Shown here: piece after piece, positions 1-5,811 of the stretch
Layout of the letters: the number at the start of each line of letters is the position of its first letter
How positions within the stretch are numbered: the stretch's first letter is position 1
Source: Hahellaceae bacterium
GTDB taxonomy: Bacteria; Pseudomonadota; Gammaproteobacteria; Pseudomonadales; Oleiphilaceae
Assembly: GCA_016716085.1 (NCBI GenBank)
Contig: JADJWY010000029.1
Coordinates: 1 to 8,439 of the forward strand
Direction: 5' to 3'
DNA length: 8,439 nucleotides
Translations under genes and position numbers: made by a program
Notes under the pieces: generated by a model
Told to the model about the DNA's origin: nothing
What the model saw: the letters and a program-made list of their open reading frames with translations, nothing else
Databases searched by the model: none

Positions 1-960
1 AAGCGTGCCAAGACGCAAATCAATACAGATGGCGTTAAGAAGCGAGGCGGTGAGTTTATCGCTGGCGATCTTGAAAGGTGCAGACAAGCCACAATCGCCG
101 CAATTCCTGGATCCTGAAGCGTGGCAAAAACAGGAAGCTGGATTGTTTTTGCGGTGTTTCTCATGCCGAAGACACGTAACGCGAAATTACTGACTGAAAG
201 CAGGGTTAGTTGCGCTGATAACTGGCGGAGACATCACAAGATGCCAGAGAGTTAAACATTAACCTTTTCAAGCAAGGGCCCATTAAATGTCTTGTTAACG
301 TTAACGTATTAACGACCGGCTTTGATGCCCCACATGTCGATATGATCGCCGTGTTGCGGCCAACAATGTCAACTGGGCTATGTCCAAATGCTTGGTCGTG
401 GAATGCGTATAGCTGATGAAAAAGATAGCTGCACGGTTATGGACTTTGCCGGGAACACCGAAATCGTCTTGGCCCCTATTGATTGCGTCAGGAAAGGTCG
501 AAAGCTTGAAGAAAATGACGATGACGGGCCGGGAGTTGCTCAGTTAAGACCTGCCCACAATGCGAAACGATGATACATGCGTCAATCATGCTTTGCCCTG
601 AATGCGGCCATGAATTTCCGAAAAGAAAAAGTGTTTTCTGACGCCAGTAACAAGGAATTGCTGAGCTTGAAGATATGACACTGGAGCCGATGAAAGTTGT
701 CTGTCATGTTCTCCAGACACAAAAAACAGGAAAGACAGACATTGTAAAGATGGAGCTTTTTCGAGGAAAACCGCGTTTTCCCGGTGCATAGCATATGGCT
801 CTGTTTCGATCATCGAGGTTATGCAGGGGCGAAGGCGAGCGGAGTTTGAGAAATGGTTTGGCGTCAGCGTCACATCAACCAACGAATGCCTTACAAGTTC
901 GGGAGTAAGCGATTCTATGTTGACGCGGAAATAACACTAAGACAAACGGCAAATTTTTGA
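1..960 (+). CDS. Phage DEAD/DEAH-box (SF2) helicase, C-terminal half, 5' truncated and frameshifted
   Basis: Superfamily 2 helicases unwind nucleic acid using ATP; phage versions are thought to act in replication or recombination. Only the second RecA-like domain and the tail are present. In order: 'GVKKRGGEFIAGDLE' (frame 1, 1-117); a motif IV-like 'SWIVFA' then 'GVSHAEDT' (about 140-175); 'NVNVLTTGFDAPHVDM' (motif V, frame 3, 261-380); 'QMLGRGMRIAD' (motif VI, Q..GR..R, frame 1 from about 382); then a zinc ribbon with two CPxC pairs, 'TCPQCETMIHASIMLCPECG' (about 550-610). The tail resembles this family, 'WLCFDHRGYAGAKAS' near 800-840 and 'KFGSKRFYVDAEITLRQ', ending at TGA 958-960. The ATPase motifs (Walker A, DEAD/DEAH) would lie upstream of the window. 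At least six frame changes occur, for example near 120, 175, 240, 382, 545 and 640. Family assignment is confident; the exact phage subfamily is not determined. Confidence 0.85.
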
Positions 961-1202
961 TTTAGTAAAAACTCAAATCCACAAAAAGCAGGAATTGCAG
1001 CATGAACATTACATGGGCGACCATACTCACAAGCGACAGACCCGAAACGACCATATCGCATGGTGCCACGAGGAACTTCAAGACCTAGTAGAAGCGTTGG
1101 GTTGCGAAACTGAACAGTAGAAAGCCGGCAGAGGTGTTAAACATCGCCGCTCAAATGAGCGTTATTGTTTCTGCGCTTGCTCTGGCTGCGGGAGTAGCAT
1201 GA
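941..1202 (+). CDS. Small unknown protein between helicase and methyltransferase, frameshifted
   Basis: I do not recognise this gene. A frame open from 941 to TAG 1118-1120 reads through 'HIAWCHEELQDLVEALGCE' and is rich in charged, helix-forming residues. After a frame change near 1118 another frame continues with 'NIAAQMSVIVSALALAAGVA' and stops at TGA 1200-1202. That stop overlaps the methyltransferase ATG at 1199 in an ATGA arrangement, which suggests translational coupling and supports the second frame being the real 3' end. The start is uncertain. ATG 1002 follows an AGGA about eight bases upstream but opens a different frame that closes after 28 codons; ATG 1013 and TTG 995 are in the main frame. 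The C-terminal stretch is hydrophobic but short, so a membrane role is not established. Confidence 0.45.
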
Positions 1203-1758
1203 AGTTTTGATCGCTTGCGAGTTCAGCGGGGTTGTTCGAGACGCTTTTTATCGCACAAGGGCATGACGCAATGAGCTGCGATTTGCTGCCACATCGATCG
1301 CCCCGGCCCGCACTATCAGGGGACGTTAGGGGATGTCTTCATTATCCGTGGGATTTGATGATCGGGCACCCGCCTTGCACTGATCTTGCTGTGTCTGGGG
1401 CGAGACATTTTTGAGTCAAAGCGTTTGGATGGCGGTATGCGAGTGTCCTTTTTCATGCTGCTGGCCAAGGCTGACATCAGGATGATCGCGATTGAGAGAA
1501 TCCGGTTTGCATCATGTCAGCCTGTGGCGGCGTCCAGACAGTGATTCAGCCGTGGCAATTCGGGCACAGCGAAACTAAGCTACGTGCCTGTGGCTCAAGG
1601 GGCTACAGAAGCTAAAGCCAACGAACATCGTCGAAGGTCGAGAAGCGCGGGTTCATCAAATGCCGCCGTCTGCCCGGATCAGTGGAAGTTGCGGAGCGTA
1701 ACATTCAGCAGGGGTCCCAAATGCGATGACGAATCAATGGGGGTGGCATAAGCCATAA
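1199..1758 (+). CDS. Phage cytosine-C5 methyltransferase-like protein, frameshifted
   Basis: The reconstructed protein belongs to a short (about 180-200 residue) phage family annotated as DNA (cytosine-5) methyltransferase. Visible pieces: the N-terminal Rossmann strand 'LIACEFSGVVRDAF' followed by 'AQGHDAMSCDLLP' (1205-1295); 'DLMIGHPPCTDLAVSGARHF' (to 1414), where PPC corresponds to catalytic motif IV of C5 methyltransferases; 'IE-NPVCIMS' (about 1488-1518), matching the ENV-type motif VI as ENP; and the C-terminal 'QPWQFGHSETK', 'CLWLKGL', 'VEGREARVHQMPP', 'NQWGWHKP'. The ATG at 1199 follows GGGAG, and TAA 1756-1758 ends the final frame. Full C5 enzymes are about twice as long, and no target recognition domain is seen, so real methylation activity is unproven. 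Indels occur near 1203, 1245, 1290, 1325, 1420, 1490, 1590 and 1670. A self-protection role against restriction is an inference from phage context. Confidence 0.8.
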
Positions 1759-1924
1759 TCCTAACGACCATCGCCGCGCTGTCCTGACGTTCTGCTTTGT
1801 CGAAGCGTTCGGAAGTCAGGACTTGTAGTTCTTCGGCGCGTTTTATTTTTGATGGTGGTCTGCTCTGTCTGGGGATTTTGAAGGGCAGGACTGAGCCGCT
1901 TTGTGCATAAGGGGACATAAGAAA
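1759..1924 (+). other. Unassigned stretch between methyltransferase and CxxC mini-protein
   Basis: I could not assign a gene here. On the + strand, fragments in shifting frames read like a short hydrophobic protein ('LTFCFVEAFGSQD', 'WWSALSGDFEGQD'), but stops interrupt them. On the - strand an open frame gives a helical-looking segment ('RAEELQVLTSERFDKAER'), but it runs on antisense across both flanking + strand genes. No hairpin followed by a T-run was noticed. The region may hold one more frameshifted small early gene of the same operon. Confidence 0.3.
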
Positions 1925-2120
1925 ATGGATGACTTGATATACATTGCTCGTGATTTCCACCAAAGGGGTGGCATGTGCGCAAAGTGCGAAAAGCGGCATG
2001 ACGACTGCTCAGGGCTTGATTTTGGAGTCGATGCCGATAGTGCTTGATCTCAAAACAATCATAGTTCGTTGCACCAAGTTTAAACGTCAGTTAAGAAAGT
2101 CAGCGGAAAGGGAGTGGTGG
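1925..2120 (+). CDS. Small phage cysteine-pair protein, one frameshift
   Basis: ATG 1925 follows GGGGACATAAGAAA with a plausible ribosome binding site. The protein begins with a short helix and then 'MCAKCEKRHDDCSGLDFG' (CxxC plus a third Cys); this frame stops at TGA 2045. One base lost near 2028 moves the reading to 'MPIVLDLKTIIVRCTKFKR' in the next frame, which supplies the fourth Cys. The composite (CxxC, DDCSGL, MP, then IVRC.KF/Y.R) matches small, about 45-60 residue proteins common in phage early operons, of unknown function and probably metal-binding. The exact 3' end is uncertain because the second frame runs on to 2228 over the next gene; the natural stop is probably near 2100-2120. 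Confidence is good for the family pattern, low for function. Confidence 0.6.
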
Positions 2121-2377
2121 TTACATATTACGCGAAATAGTGAAAAACAGCCCAGATACACACATCAGCGACGAGTTGCAAGTTGCCGATTATATGGAAG
2201 AAGCTCGACAACGCCTAGCATATGTTGAGGAGGGAGGAGTTGGACGAACTAGACAAAAGAACTGTTCATTTTCGCATCTGACGTTATCTACTTAAAAACG
2301 ACAAAATGCCAGATTGGCTTATTGATAAGGCTAAAGCGATTTACTACAGGCCGCGCTTAGGAAAGGGGAGGGGGTGA
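2115..2377 (+). CDS. Small helical protein of unknown function, frameshifted
   Basis: This gene is not recognised. One frame reads 'LREIVKNSPDTHISDELQVA' and then 'DYMEEARQRLAYVEE' (2128-2235); after an indel in the GGAGGGAGGAG tract it continues as 'EELDELDKRTVHFRI', an in-frame TGA near 2279, then 'RYLLKNDKMPDWLIDKAKA' and 'IYYRPRLGKGRG', ending at TGA 2375-2377. The middle part has a heptad-like pattern of charged and hydrophobic residues, so a coiled coil is likely. The end overlaps the start of the next gene (TGATG at 2375-2379), indicating coupled translation. The start could not be fixed; an AAAGGGAG followed by GTGGTG around 2106-2118 is the best candidate region. The protein is probably 80-90 residues and cytoplasmic. 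Confidence 0.5.
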
Positions 2378-2700
2378 TGATTGAGCAAAAAGATAATGAC
2401 GGAATTAACAACAGCGTATCTTGCGGGGTGCTATACATGAAAAAAAGCGTACCAGGCAGCGCCTCGCTGAAGCTGGGACAAAGATTCCGCGATGGATTCC
2501 GGTGGGTCAGCTGTTGCCCCCAAAAGAACGGTTTTGTGTTTATCGATGGCAAAGACACGCTGGGTGGGTGCGAAAAAGTGTATGTAGATAAAATCGTTGA
2601 CAGCGGGAGAGGGCGTGATTGCCTGAAAACTATCTCCCACTACACGCACTGGATGCCGTTGCCAGAAGTACCTGAAAGCGGAAGCGAGGGGAGTAATTGA
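2374..2700 (+). CDS. DUF551-type phage protein, intact
   Basis: This is one of the few unbroken genes in the window: 108 codons from GTG 2374, or 107 from ATG 2377, preceded by a very strong purine-rich site (GGAAAGGGGAGGGGG). The C-terminus 'HYTHWMPLPEVPE' is the hallmark ending of DUF551-family proteins (usually THWMPLPEPP). The N-terminal part is more divergent, with 'RDGFRWVSCCPQKNGFVFID' and 'GCEKVYVDKIVD'. DUF551 proteins are common in lambda-like early operons and have no established function. The gene begins within the stop of the upstream gene (TGATG), and its TGA 2698-2700 overlaps the TTG start of the next, so all three appear translationally coupled. Since ATG 2377 is better placed, I favour it as the true start. 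Confidence 0.8.
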   Translation: MMIEQKDNDGINNSVSCGVLYMKKSVPGSASLKLGQRFRDGFRWVSCCPQKNGFVFIDGKDTLGGCEKVYVDKIVDSGRGRDCLKTISHYTHWMPLPEVPESGSEGSN

Positions 2701-2810
2701 AAATAGACAAAGAATTACGGATTTCAGCAGTCATCGTCTTTTGTCTCATTGCTGGAATAAGTGACTATGTAATGAGCGCGACTACGAAAGAATGTGTGTG
2801 CGCAAATTGA
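2697..2810 (+). CDS. 37-residue single-pass membrane peptide
   Basis: A short intact frame starts at TTG 2697, overlapping the DUF551 stop codon, and ends at TGA 2808-2810. The upstream sequence GAGGGGAG (2686-2693) is a good ribosome binding site for it. The product begins with basic residues ('MKIDKELR'), has one hydrophobic segment ('ISAVIVFCLIAGI') and ends in a short tail with two cysteines ('ECVCAN'). It has no recognised family. Short overlapping membrane peptides are frequent in phage early operons; some act in superinfection exclusion or host takeover, but nothing here shows which. The unusual TTG start makes the call less certain, but the overlap, ribosome binding site and clean hydrophobic helix support it. 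Confidence 0.5.
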   Translation: MKIDKELRISAVIVFCLIAGISDYVMSATTKECVCAN

Positions 2811-2815
2811 AAAAG

Positions 2816-2875
2816 ATGAAAACAGAAACCATCGCCCCTGCTGTTCGGAGCGGGCTTGCCGAGAGGTGTAAATGA
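2816..2875 (+). CDS. Possible 19-residue ORF upstream of the acb2-like gene
   Basis: ATG 2816 to TGA 2873-2875 gives a 19-residue peptide ('MKTETIAPAVRSGLAERCK'). No clear ribosome binding site precedes it and it is too short to judge. It may be a fragment of a frameshifted small gene or non-coding spacer. Confidence 0.15.
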   Translation: MKTETIAPAVRSGLAERCK

Positions 2876-2895
2876 CCGCTTTGTTTATTTAGCGG
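2876..2895 (+). repeat. Short inverted repeat upstream of the acb2-like gene
   Basis: CCGCT (2876-2880) pairs with AGCGG (2891-2895) around a ten-base AT-rich loop (TTGTTTATTT). A short T-run (TTTTT at about 2903-2907) follows downstream. This could be a weak hairpin in the leader of the acb2-like gene; five base pairs are too few to call a terminator. Confidence 0.25.
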
Positions 2896-2928
2896 ACATT
2901 CAATTTTTAACCAAGAGAGGAAATAGAA

Positions 2929-3145
2929 ATGGAAAATCAACACAAAATCACCGGCTACCGCGATCTGAGTCAGGAGAAGTGGCTTGATGAACGAGGGGTA
3001 AGGAACTTGCTGAAAAGTGCCGAGTACATCGAAACTGGCGGCGCAAGCAGATACCGACAAACGAAGCGTTTTTCTAGGAAGAATAAATTTGCAGCAGGGC
3101 TTTATGTGGGCTATACGTGCCGTAGCAAAACCGGAGACCTTCTAA
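2929..3145 (+). CDS. Acb2/Tad1-hairpin-type cyclic-nucleotide sponge, frameshifted
   Basis: ATG 2929 follows AAGAGAGG at good spacing. The N-terminus 'HKITGYRDLSQE' is the conserved opening of the Acb2/Tad1 hairpin family, and the C-terminus 'LQQGFMWAIRAVAKPETF' followed by TAA 3143-3145 is its conserved ending. They lie in different frames (frame of 2929 at the start, frame of 3080 at the end), so at least two indels occur between about 2976 and 3035; the middle reads 'ALMNE' and 'LAAQADTDKR'. Repaired length would be about 70-75 residues, normal for the family. Known members are small helical proteins that form a hexamer and bind cyclic di- and trinucleotides of CBASS and gcADPR of Thoeris, blocking bacterial abortive immunity. 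The tyrosine of GYRDL matches, from memory, a ligand-contacting residue of Acb2. Function in this phage is inferred from family membership. Confidence 0.75.
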
Positions 3146-3155
3146 GGTCTCCTTT
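3133..3155 (+). terminator. Hairpin overlapping the acb2-like stop codon
   Basis: GGAGACCTT (3133-3141) and AAGGTCTCC (3144-3152) are perfect inverted repeats, giving an eight- to nine-pair GC-containing stem with the TAA stop inside the loop region, followed by TTT. The shape is that of an intrinsic terminator, but the T-run is only three long, so partial termination or mRNA 3'-end stabilisation is more likely. It separates the acb2-like gene from the next small-gene cluster. Confidence 0.5.
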
Positions 3156-3181
3156 AAGATGAATTATGACTAGGGGGTTTT

Positions 3182-3462
3182 ATGTCTTGGTTAGAATATC
3201 CCACATGCTGGCAGTGCCCAAATAGGGATCGCAAACAAACCACAGGGCAAAACATATGGCCACATCATGTAGTTGATACGGAAACGGCTGAAACTTGAGG
3301 CTGTTAACAAGAACTGAAAGCAGTTCAGGACAGACTATCAGCGCTCAGGAAACATAGTCGGGTTCGGAAATCAAGCTGAACGCCAAAACAGGCGAAACTA
3401 TCAACGAACTTATGTTTGAGTTTTGTCCAGAAGAAATGACAAAAAGCCAGATAGATGAATGA
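3182..3462 (+). CDS. Small CxxC plus coiled-coil protein, unknown function, frameshifted
   Basis: ATG 3182 follows a GGGGG-containing site (TAGGGGGTTTT). The N-terminus 'MSWLEYPTCWQCPNRDRKQT' carries a CxxC pair. That frame stops at TGA about 3297, but the next frame continues immediately with 'KLEAVNK' and 'LKAVQDRLSA', a probable coiled coil, and a third stretch reads 'SGSEIKLNAKTGETINELMF' and 'EFCPEEMTKSQIDE' before TGA 3460-3462. The three pieces abut without gaps, so this is taken as one gene of about 90 residues with indels near 3295, 3327 and 3350. The stop overlaps the start of the following gene by eight bases. No family is recognised; the CxxC pair suggests metal binding or a structural zinc site. 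Confidence 0.5.
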
Positions 3463-3586
3463 GAAGTGGGTGAGGCCGTATGACGAGGGAAAGCAAAGAA
3501 GGCAGCTTAAAGCCATCGGAAAGGGGAGTGAGTCAGAGTATCCGCTATGTGTATTATGTATAAAGAGGACGCCGGGTGAATTATGA
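3455..3586 (+). CDS. 43-residue basic CxxC mini-protein, intact
   Basis: ATG 3455 to TGA 3584-3586 is an intact 43-codon frame. It overlaps the upstream stop by eight bases and the downstream start in an ATGA arrangement (ATG 3583), so it is locked between neighbours by coupling. The product is basic in its first half ('KWVRPYDEGKQRRQLKAIGK') and has a CxxC near the end ('YPLCVLCIKRTPGEL'). It looks like half of a zinc knuckle joined to a basic, possibly nucleic-acid-binding helix. No family is recognised, and no strong ribosome binding site is seen, consistent with coupled translation. Confidence 0.5.
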   Translation: MNEKWVRPYDEGKQRRQLKAIGKGSESEYPLCVLCIKRTPGEL

Positions 3587-3832
3587 AAACTATAGCGATA
3601 TTGACAATCGAACTATACGTGGAGTGCCCATATTGCGGACGCGTTGACCTGCTGACTGATACAAGCCTGAGTGATGATGGCTTTCTAATAAAACAGGCGA
3701 TTAGCGACGACCGCTGGGCAATCCCAGCAGAAGATCCGGATAGAGTGCGAACCCGGACGAATACGCGAAACGGTAGTTAGCGTAAAGATCTGGAATGGTA
3801 AGCAGCAGCAACAAGAAGGAGGTGGACAGTGA
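3583..3832 (+). CDS. Small zinc-ribbon-like protein, one frameshift
   Basis: ATG 3583 overlaps the previous stop (ATGA). The protein begins with a short beta-like segment ('MKTIAILTIELYVECPYCG') containing a CPxC knuckle, then an acidic middle ('DLLTDTSLSDDGFLIKQ', 'DDRWAIPAE'). A one-base loss near 3730 moves to the frame 'KIRIECEPGRIRETVVSVKI' and 'WNGKQQQQEGGGQ', ending at TGA 3830-3832. 'IECEPG' may be a damaged second CPxC knuckle (IECPxCG), which would complete a four-cysteine zinc ribbon. The repaired length is about 83 residues. The strong AGGAGG near 3817-3822 in its 3' end serves the next gene, whose GTG 3829 overlaps this stop. Confidence 0.55.
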
Positions 3833-4085
3833 ATAGGTCTGAACCGGGCACCGTGCAAGTCGTATCAAGAGCCAACCGCCTGTAAAGACGGGTTTATAAG
3901 CAAACCGTTTTGTCGAGGGCAATTGATCGTGCAAGTGCGGGAACATTAGCGATGCTGCACTCCGCCGTACTTAGTGGAAAAAAGTAACCGTCCATCATAA
4001 CGATGACGGAAGCCCGCGCTACTTCAGGCCGGAGCGTCGGTTAAAAAGCAAGCGGAAAGGGGGGAGTGATGATAAGAGACTGTGA
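3829..4085 (+). CDS. Small phage protein of unknown function, frameshifted
   Basis: GTG 3829 follows AAGAAGGAGG and overlaps the stop of the upstream gene (GTGA). After a short first frame, the reading moves to 'APCKSYQEPTACKDGFISKP' and 'FCRG' (three cysteines), then near 3915 to 'AIDRASAGTLAMLHSAVLSG', and, after an indel in the A-run at about 3978-3983, to 'KKVTVHHNDDGSPRYFRP'. With the present bases it ends at TGA 4083-4085, but one base fewer in the G-run at 4059-4064 would place the stop at TGA 4067-4069, directly on the start of the next gene; this is the more natural end. The C-terminal half, 'LSGKKVTV...GSPRYFRP', looks like a compact beta domain. I do not recognise the family. Confidence 0.5.
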
Positions 4086-4453
4086 CTGCACAATATCGCA
4101 CAAGTTAACGGGGATGGTTGTCGTTACTGTCAACCGCAGAATATTGAAAGGTTGAGCGACTGGATCAACGAGGCAAGAGATAAATCGCCGCTTTAGCGAA
4201 AGAAAGGAATGATTTGGATTACCGCCTATCTGAAGCCGAATCACAGTTACCAAAATGGCACAGTGCGTCAACACCTCCATCCCCTAGTATTGGCTTTAGC
4301 TGGTCTATGTGTTCGATGGGTGTGCTCCAAAAGGTGTCGGGGAGATACGTTAATGCTGCAGAGCCTTACTGGATTAGCGCATCGAGGGATGTGATTAAGG
4401 TTGTCCAGTGGATGGATTACCCGCTGGAAGTGACTGGTGGTGTTTATGGGTAG
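4069..4453 (+). CDS. Cysteine-knuckle, coiled-coil and DUF551-like composite protein, frameshifted
   Basis: ATG 4069 follows GGAAAGGGGGGAG. The pieces read 'MIRDCDC', then after a one-base loss 'HNIAQVNGDGCRYCQPQNIE' and 'RLSDWINEARDK', then in another frame 'IAALAKERNDLDYRLSEAES' and 'QLPKWHSASTPPSPS', and finally 'GRYVNAAEPYWISASRDVIK' and 'VVQWMDYPLEVTGGVYG', ending at TAG 4451-4453. The order is CxC/CxxC putative zinc knuckle (residues about 5-25), coiled coil (about 28-58), and a C-terminal domain that resembles DUF551 (W at its start, final 'WMDYP' where DUF551 has 'WMPLP'). The repaired length is about 128 residues. 'GCRYCQPQ' proteins are frequent in phage early regions; their role is unknown. 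The continuous reading from Cys knuckle through coiled coil across the 4181 junction argues for one gene rather than two. Confidence 0.55.
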
Positions 4454-4502
4454 AACACTCAATCAATCGGATAAACGTGTATGTATGAACGGGGAATAGA
4501 AA

Positions 4503-4963
4503 ATGGTACGCGAAGCTAAGATTACAGATTTTGCAAAAGAGAACTTTATCAAGCATGTGAATAAGTATGGATGCAGAGCCAGATGTTTTGATCTTAACGG
4601 ATACGGGCCATTCAGATCACAGAGAGGTTATCTATTTGATCATGGTTTGTTATTTCTGGCATATATCCTCGGTTTGCGCGGACTTGGATTTGAACTTGGT
4701 TTGAAAATCCTTCTGGAGTTGCAATTATCTCAAGGACATATTCGTATAAGTTATCAACAGATCTCTTTGGTGTCCAAAGCGCAGTTATACCAAAAAACAA
4801 AGATTACTGGGGTGATGATGACACAGGGGTTCCTTTGGTCACTTGGATACATACCGCAACCCATGAGAATCAAGTCGTTCTCAATTTAATGAAAAAAGTA
4901 TCGGTTGAGTGGCTTCCATATATCGTTCATGAAAAGACTTCAGTTGTCGTCTCGTCTGTCTAA
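4503..4963 (+). CDS. Unrecognised early phage protein, frameshifted
   Basis: ATG 4503 follows ACGGGGAATAGAA. The N-terminus 'MVREAKITDFAKENFIKHVN' is credible coding sequence. From about 4570 two frames compete: the starting frame stays open to 4889 but becomes unusually rich in Leu, Gly and aromatic residues, whereas 'AEPDVLILTDTGHSDHREVI' lies in the next frame (about 4572-4635). A third frame from about 4706 reads 'NPSGVAIISRTYSYKLSTDL' onward, including 'NKDYWGDDDTGVPLVTWIHT' and 'VSVEWLPYIVHEKTSVVVSS', and ends at TAA 4961-4963. I interpret this as one gene of about 150 residues with two or more indels. No motif identifies a function. It ends five bases before the GIY-YIG gene start, so the two are probably co-translated. 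Confidence 0.5.
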
Positions 4964-4967
4964 TTCG

Positions 4968-5505
4968 ATGAATGATAGAAAGCTATTCCGTGTCACACAC
5001 ATCACGGACATGAGTCCAACAAGGCTAAAAACAGCAAAGAAACATCCGAAAAATTGCATGTTTCAGGCAGGACTTAATTGACACGGCAAGCACTGGATAT
5101 ATGCCCCATTACAGGATAAATGGCGGGAGCCACTTTTTGATTTGTCAGAGTCAGAAAGTGGGTGCAGAAAGCATCTTGTCAAAATGCGATGGACAGAATC
5201 TTCCAAAGGCAACAATGAATTATTCAGGTACAGAGTTATCTTCAAGCCCACCATTAGAAATAGCGTCGGTCGACAATCTGAGGAAAGTCATGATTACAAA
5301 CACTGCCCATGCGTCTATTTCTTATGCGATGAAAAGGTTGTGGACGTCGGGCAGACAAAAAACTTTGCAGCGAGGATCACGAGTCACCGGAATGAGAAGG
5401 AGATAAATTTAGCAAGGTGTTTATCCCCGTCCCAGAGTCTTGTCTGTTATCAGTAGAATCTCAATACATAAGGCTTCTAAAGCCGAATTAAACAGCGTCA
5501 AGTGA
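4968..5505 (+). CDS. GIY-YIG domain protein, with in-frame TGA and a 3' frameshift
   Basis: From ATG 4968 one frame reads 'MNDRKLFRVTHITDMSPTRL' and on to a TGA at 5079-5081, then continues in the same frame ('HGKHWIYAPLQDKWREPLFD') to about 5400. The C-terminal part 'CPCVYFLCDEKVVDVGQTKN' followed by 'FAARITSHRNEKE' is a GIY-YIG superfamily core: 'VYFL' stands for GIY, 'VVDVGQ' for the YIG strand (Asp where Tyr is usual), and the Arg of 'AARI' is the conserved catalytic Arg. After an indel near 5402 another frame gives 'IPVPESCLLSVESQYIRLLK', containing the conserved Glu of the domain. The stop is TAA 5489-5491, or TGA 5503-5505 if one base is missing. GIY-YIG domains cut DNA using one metal ion; small phage versions may act in recombination, host DNA cleavage or homing. 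The N-terminal half has no recognised domain. Confidence 0.75.
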
Positions 5506-5546
5506 TACTTGATCGACTCACATTTACACAAACAAAGAGGCAACCA

Positions 5547-5811
5547 ATGGATACTTTAAGTAAAGCCAGCAGAAAGATACCGGACTTCGTTCCTGTATCC
5601 ACCGTCAGCAACTACCCAGAAATCCCACACAGCGAACCCGCATTCAGGTAGCTAAGGCGCCGATCAGACGAGCATGGTCTCACCACGCGCCTTAAATTCA
5701 AGCGAGGCCGGGCGCGTCCTGTTGTTCACGCACGGCTATTTTCACTGGTTACGAACTGGGGGGGTTGTTGGCCCGGCTACATGGGCCAAGCGGGGTGGCA
5801 AGATTAACTAG
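5547..5811 (+). CDS. Excisionase-like small DNA-binding protein, frameshifted
   Basis: ATG 5547 lies six bases after AAAGAGG. The N-terminus 'LSKASRKIPDFVPVSTVSNY' then 'PEIPHSEPAF' leads to a frame change near 5650, and the reading continues through 'DEHGLTTRLKFKRG' and 'GRVLLFTHGYFHWLRTGG' then 'VVGPATWAKRGGKIN', ending at TAG 5809-5811. The pattern of a proline-valine segment, helix with 'ALR.L', 'HGL', then 'RVL....F..WL..GG' matches small winged-helix excisionase/HTH-type phage proteins that sit just before integrases. Such proteins bend DNA at attachment sites or direct excision. The position one small gene upstream of the integrase supports that role. An extra G in the seven-G run at 5758-5764 may contribute to the local frame shifts. 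Family assignment is moderate; the specific directionality-factor role is inferred. Confidence 0.6.

Noticed and set aside
582..882. Two minus-strand open frames
   Set aside because: They lie antisense to the helicase C-terminal region, which has clear family motifs on the + strand.
1679..1999. Minus-strand open frame with a helical-looking segment
   Set aside because: It is antisense to the methyltransferase 3' end and the CxxC gene start, both with recognisable protein sequence on the + strand; no ribosome binding site or family match.
4612..4800. Minus-strand open frame
   Set aside because: Its codon phase mirrors the + strand reading and it would be a lone reverse gene inside a + strand operon; the + strand has the start signal and a longer continuation.
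4503..4889. Taking the full 128-residue frame from 4503 as the product
   Set aside because: After the first 25 residues the composition becomes odd (Leu/Gly/aromatic-rich), while more natural protein sequence appears in the other two frames.
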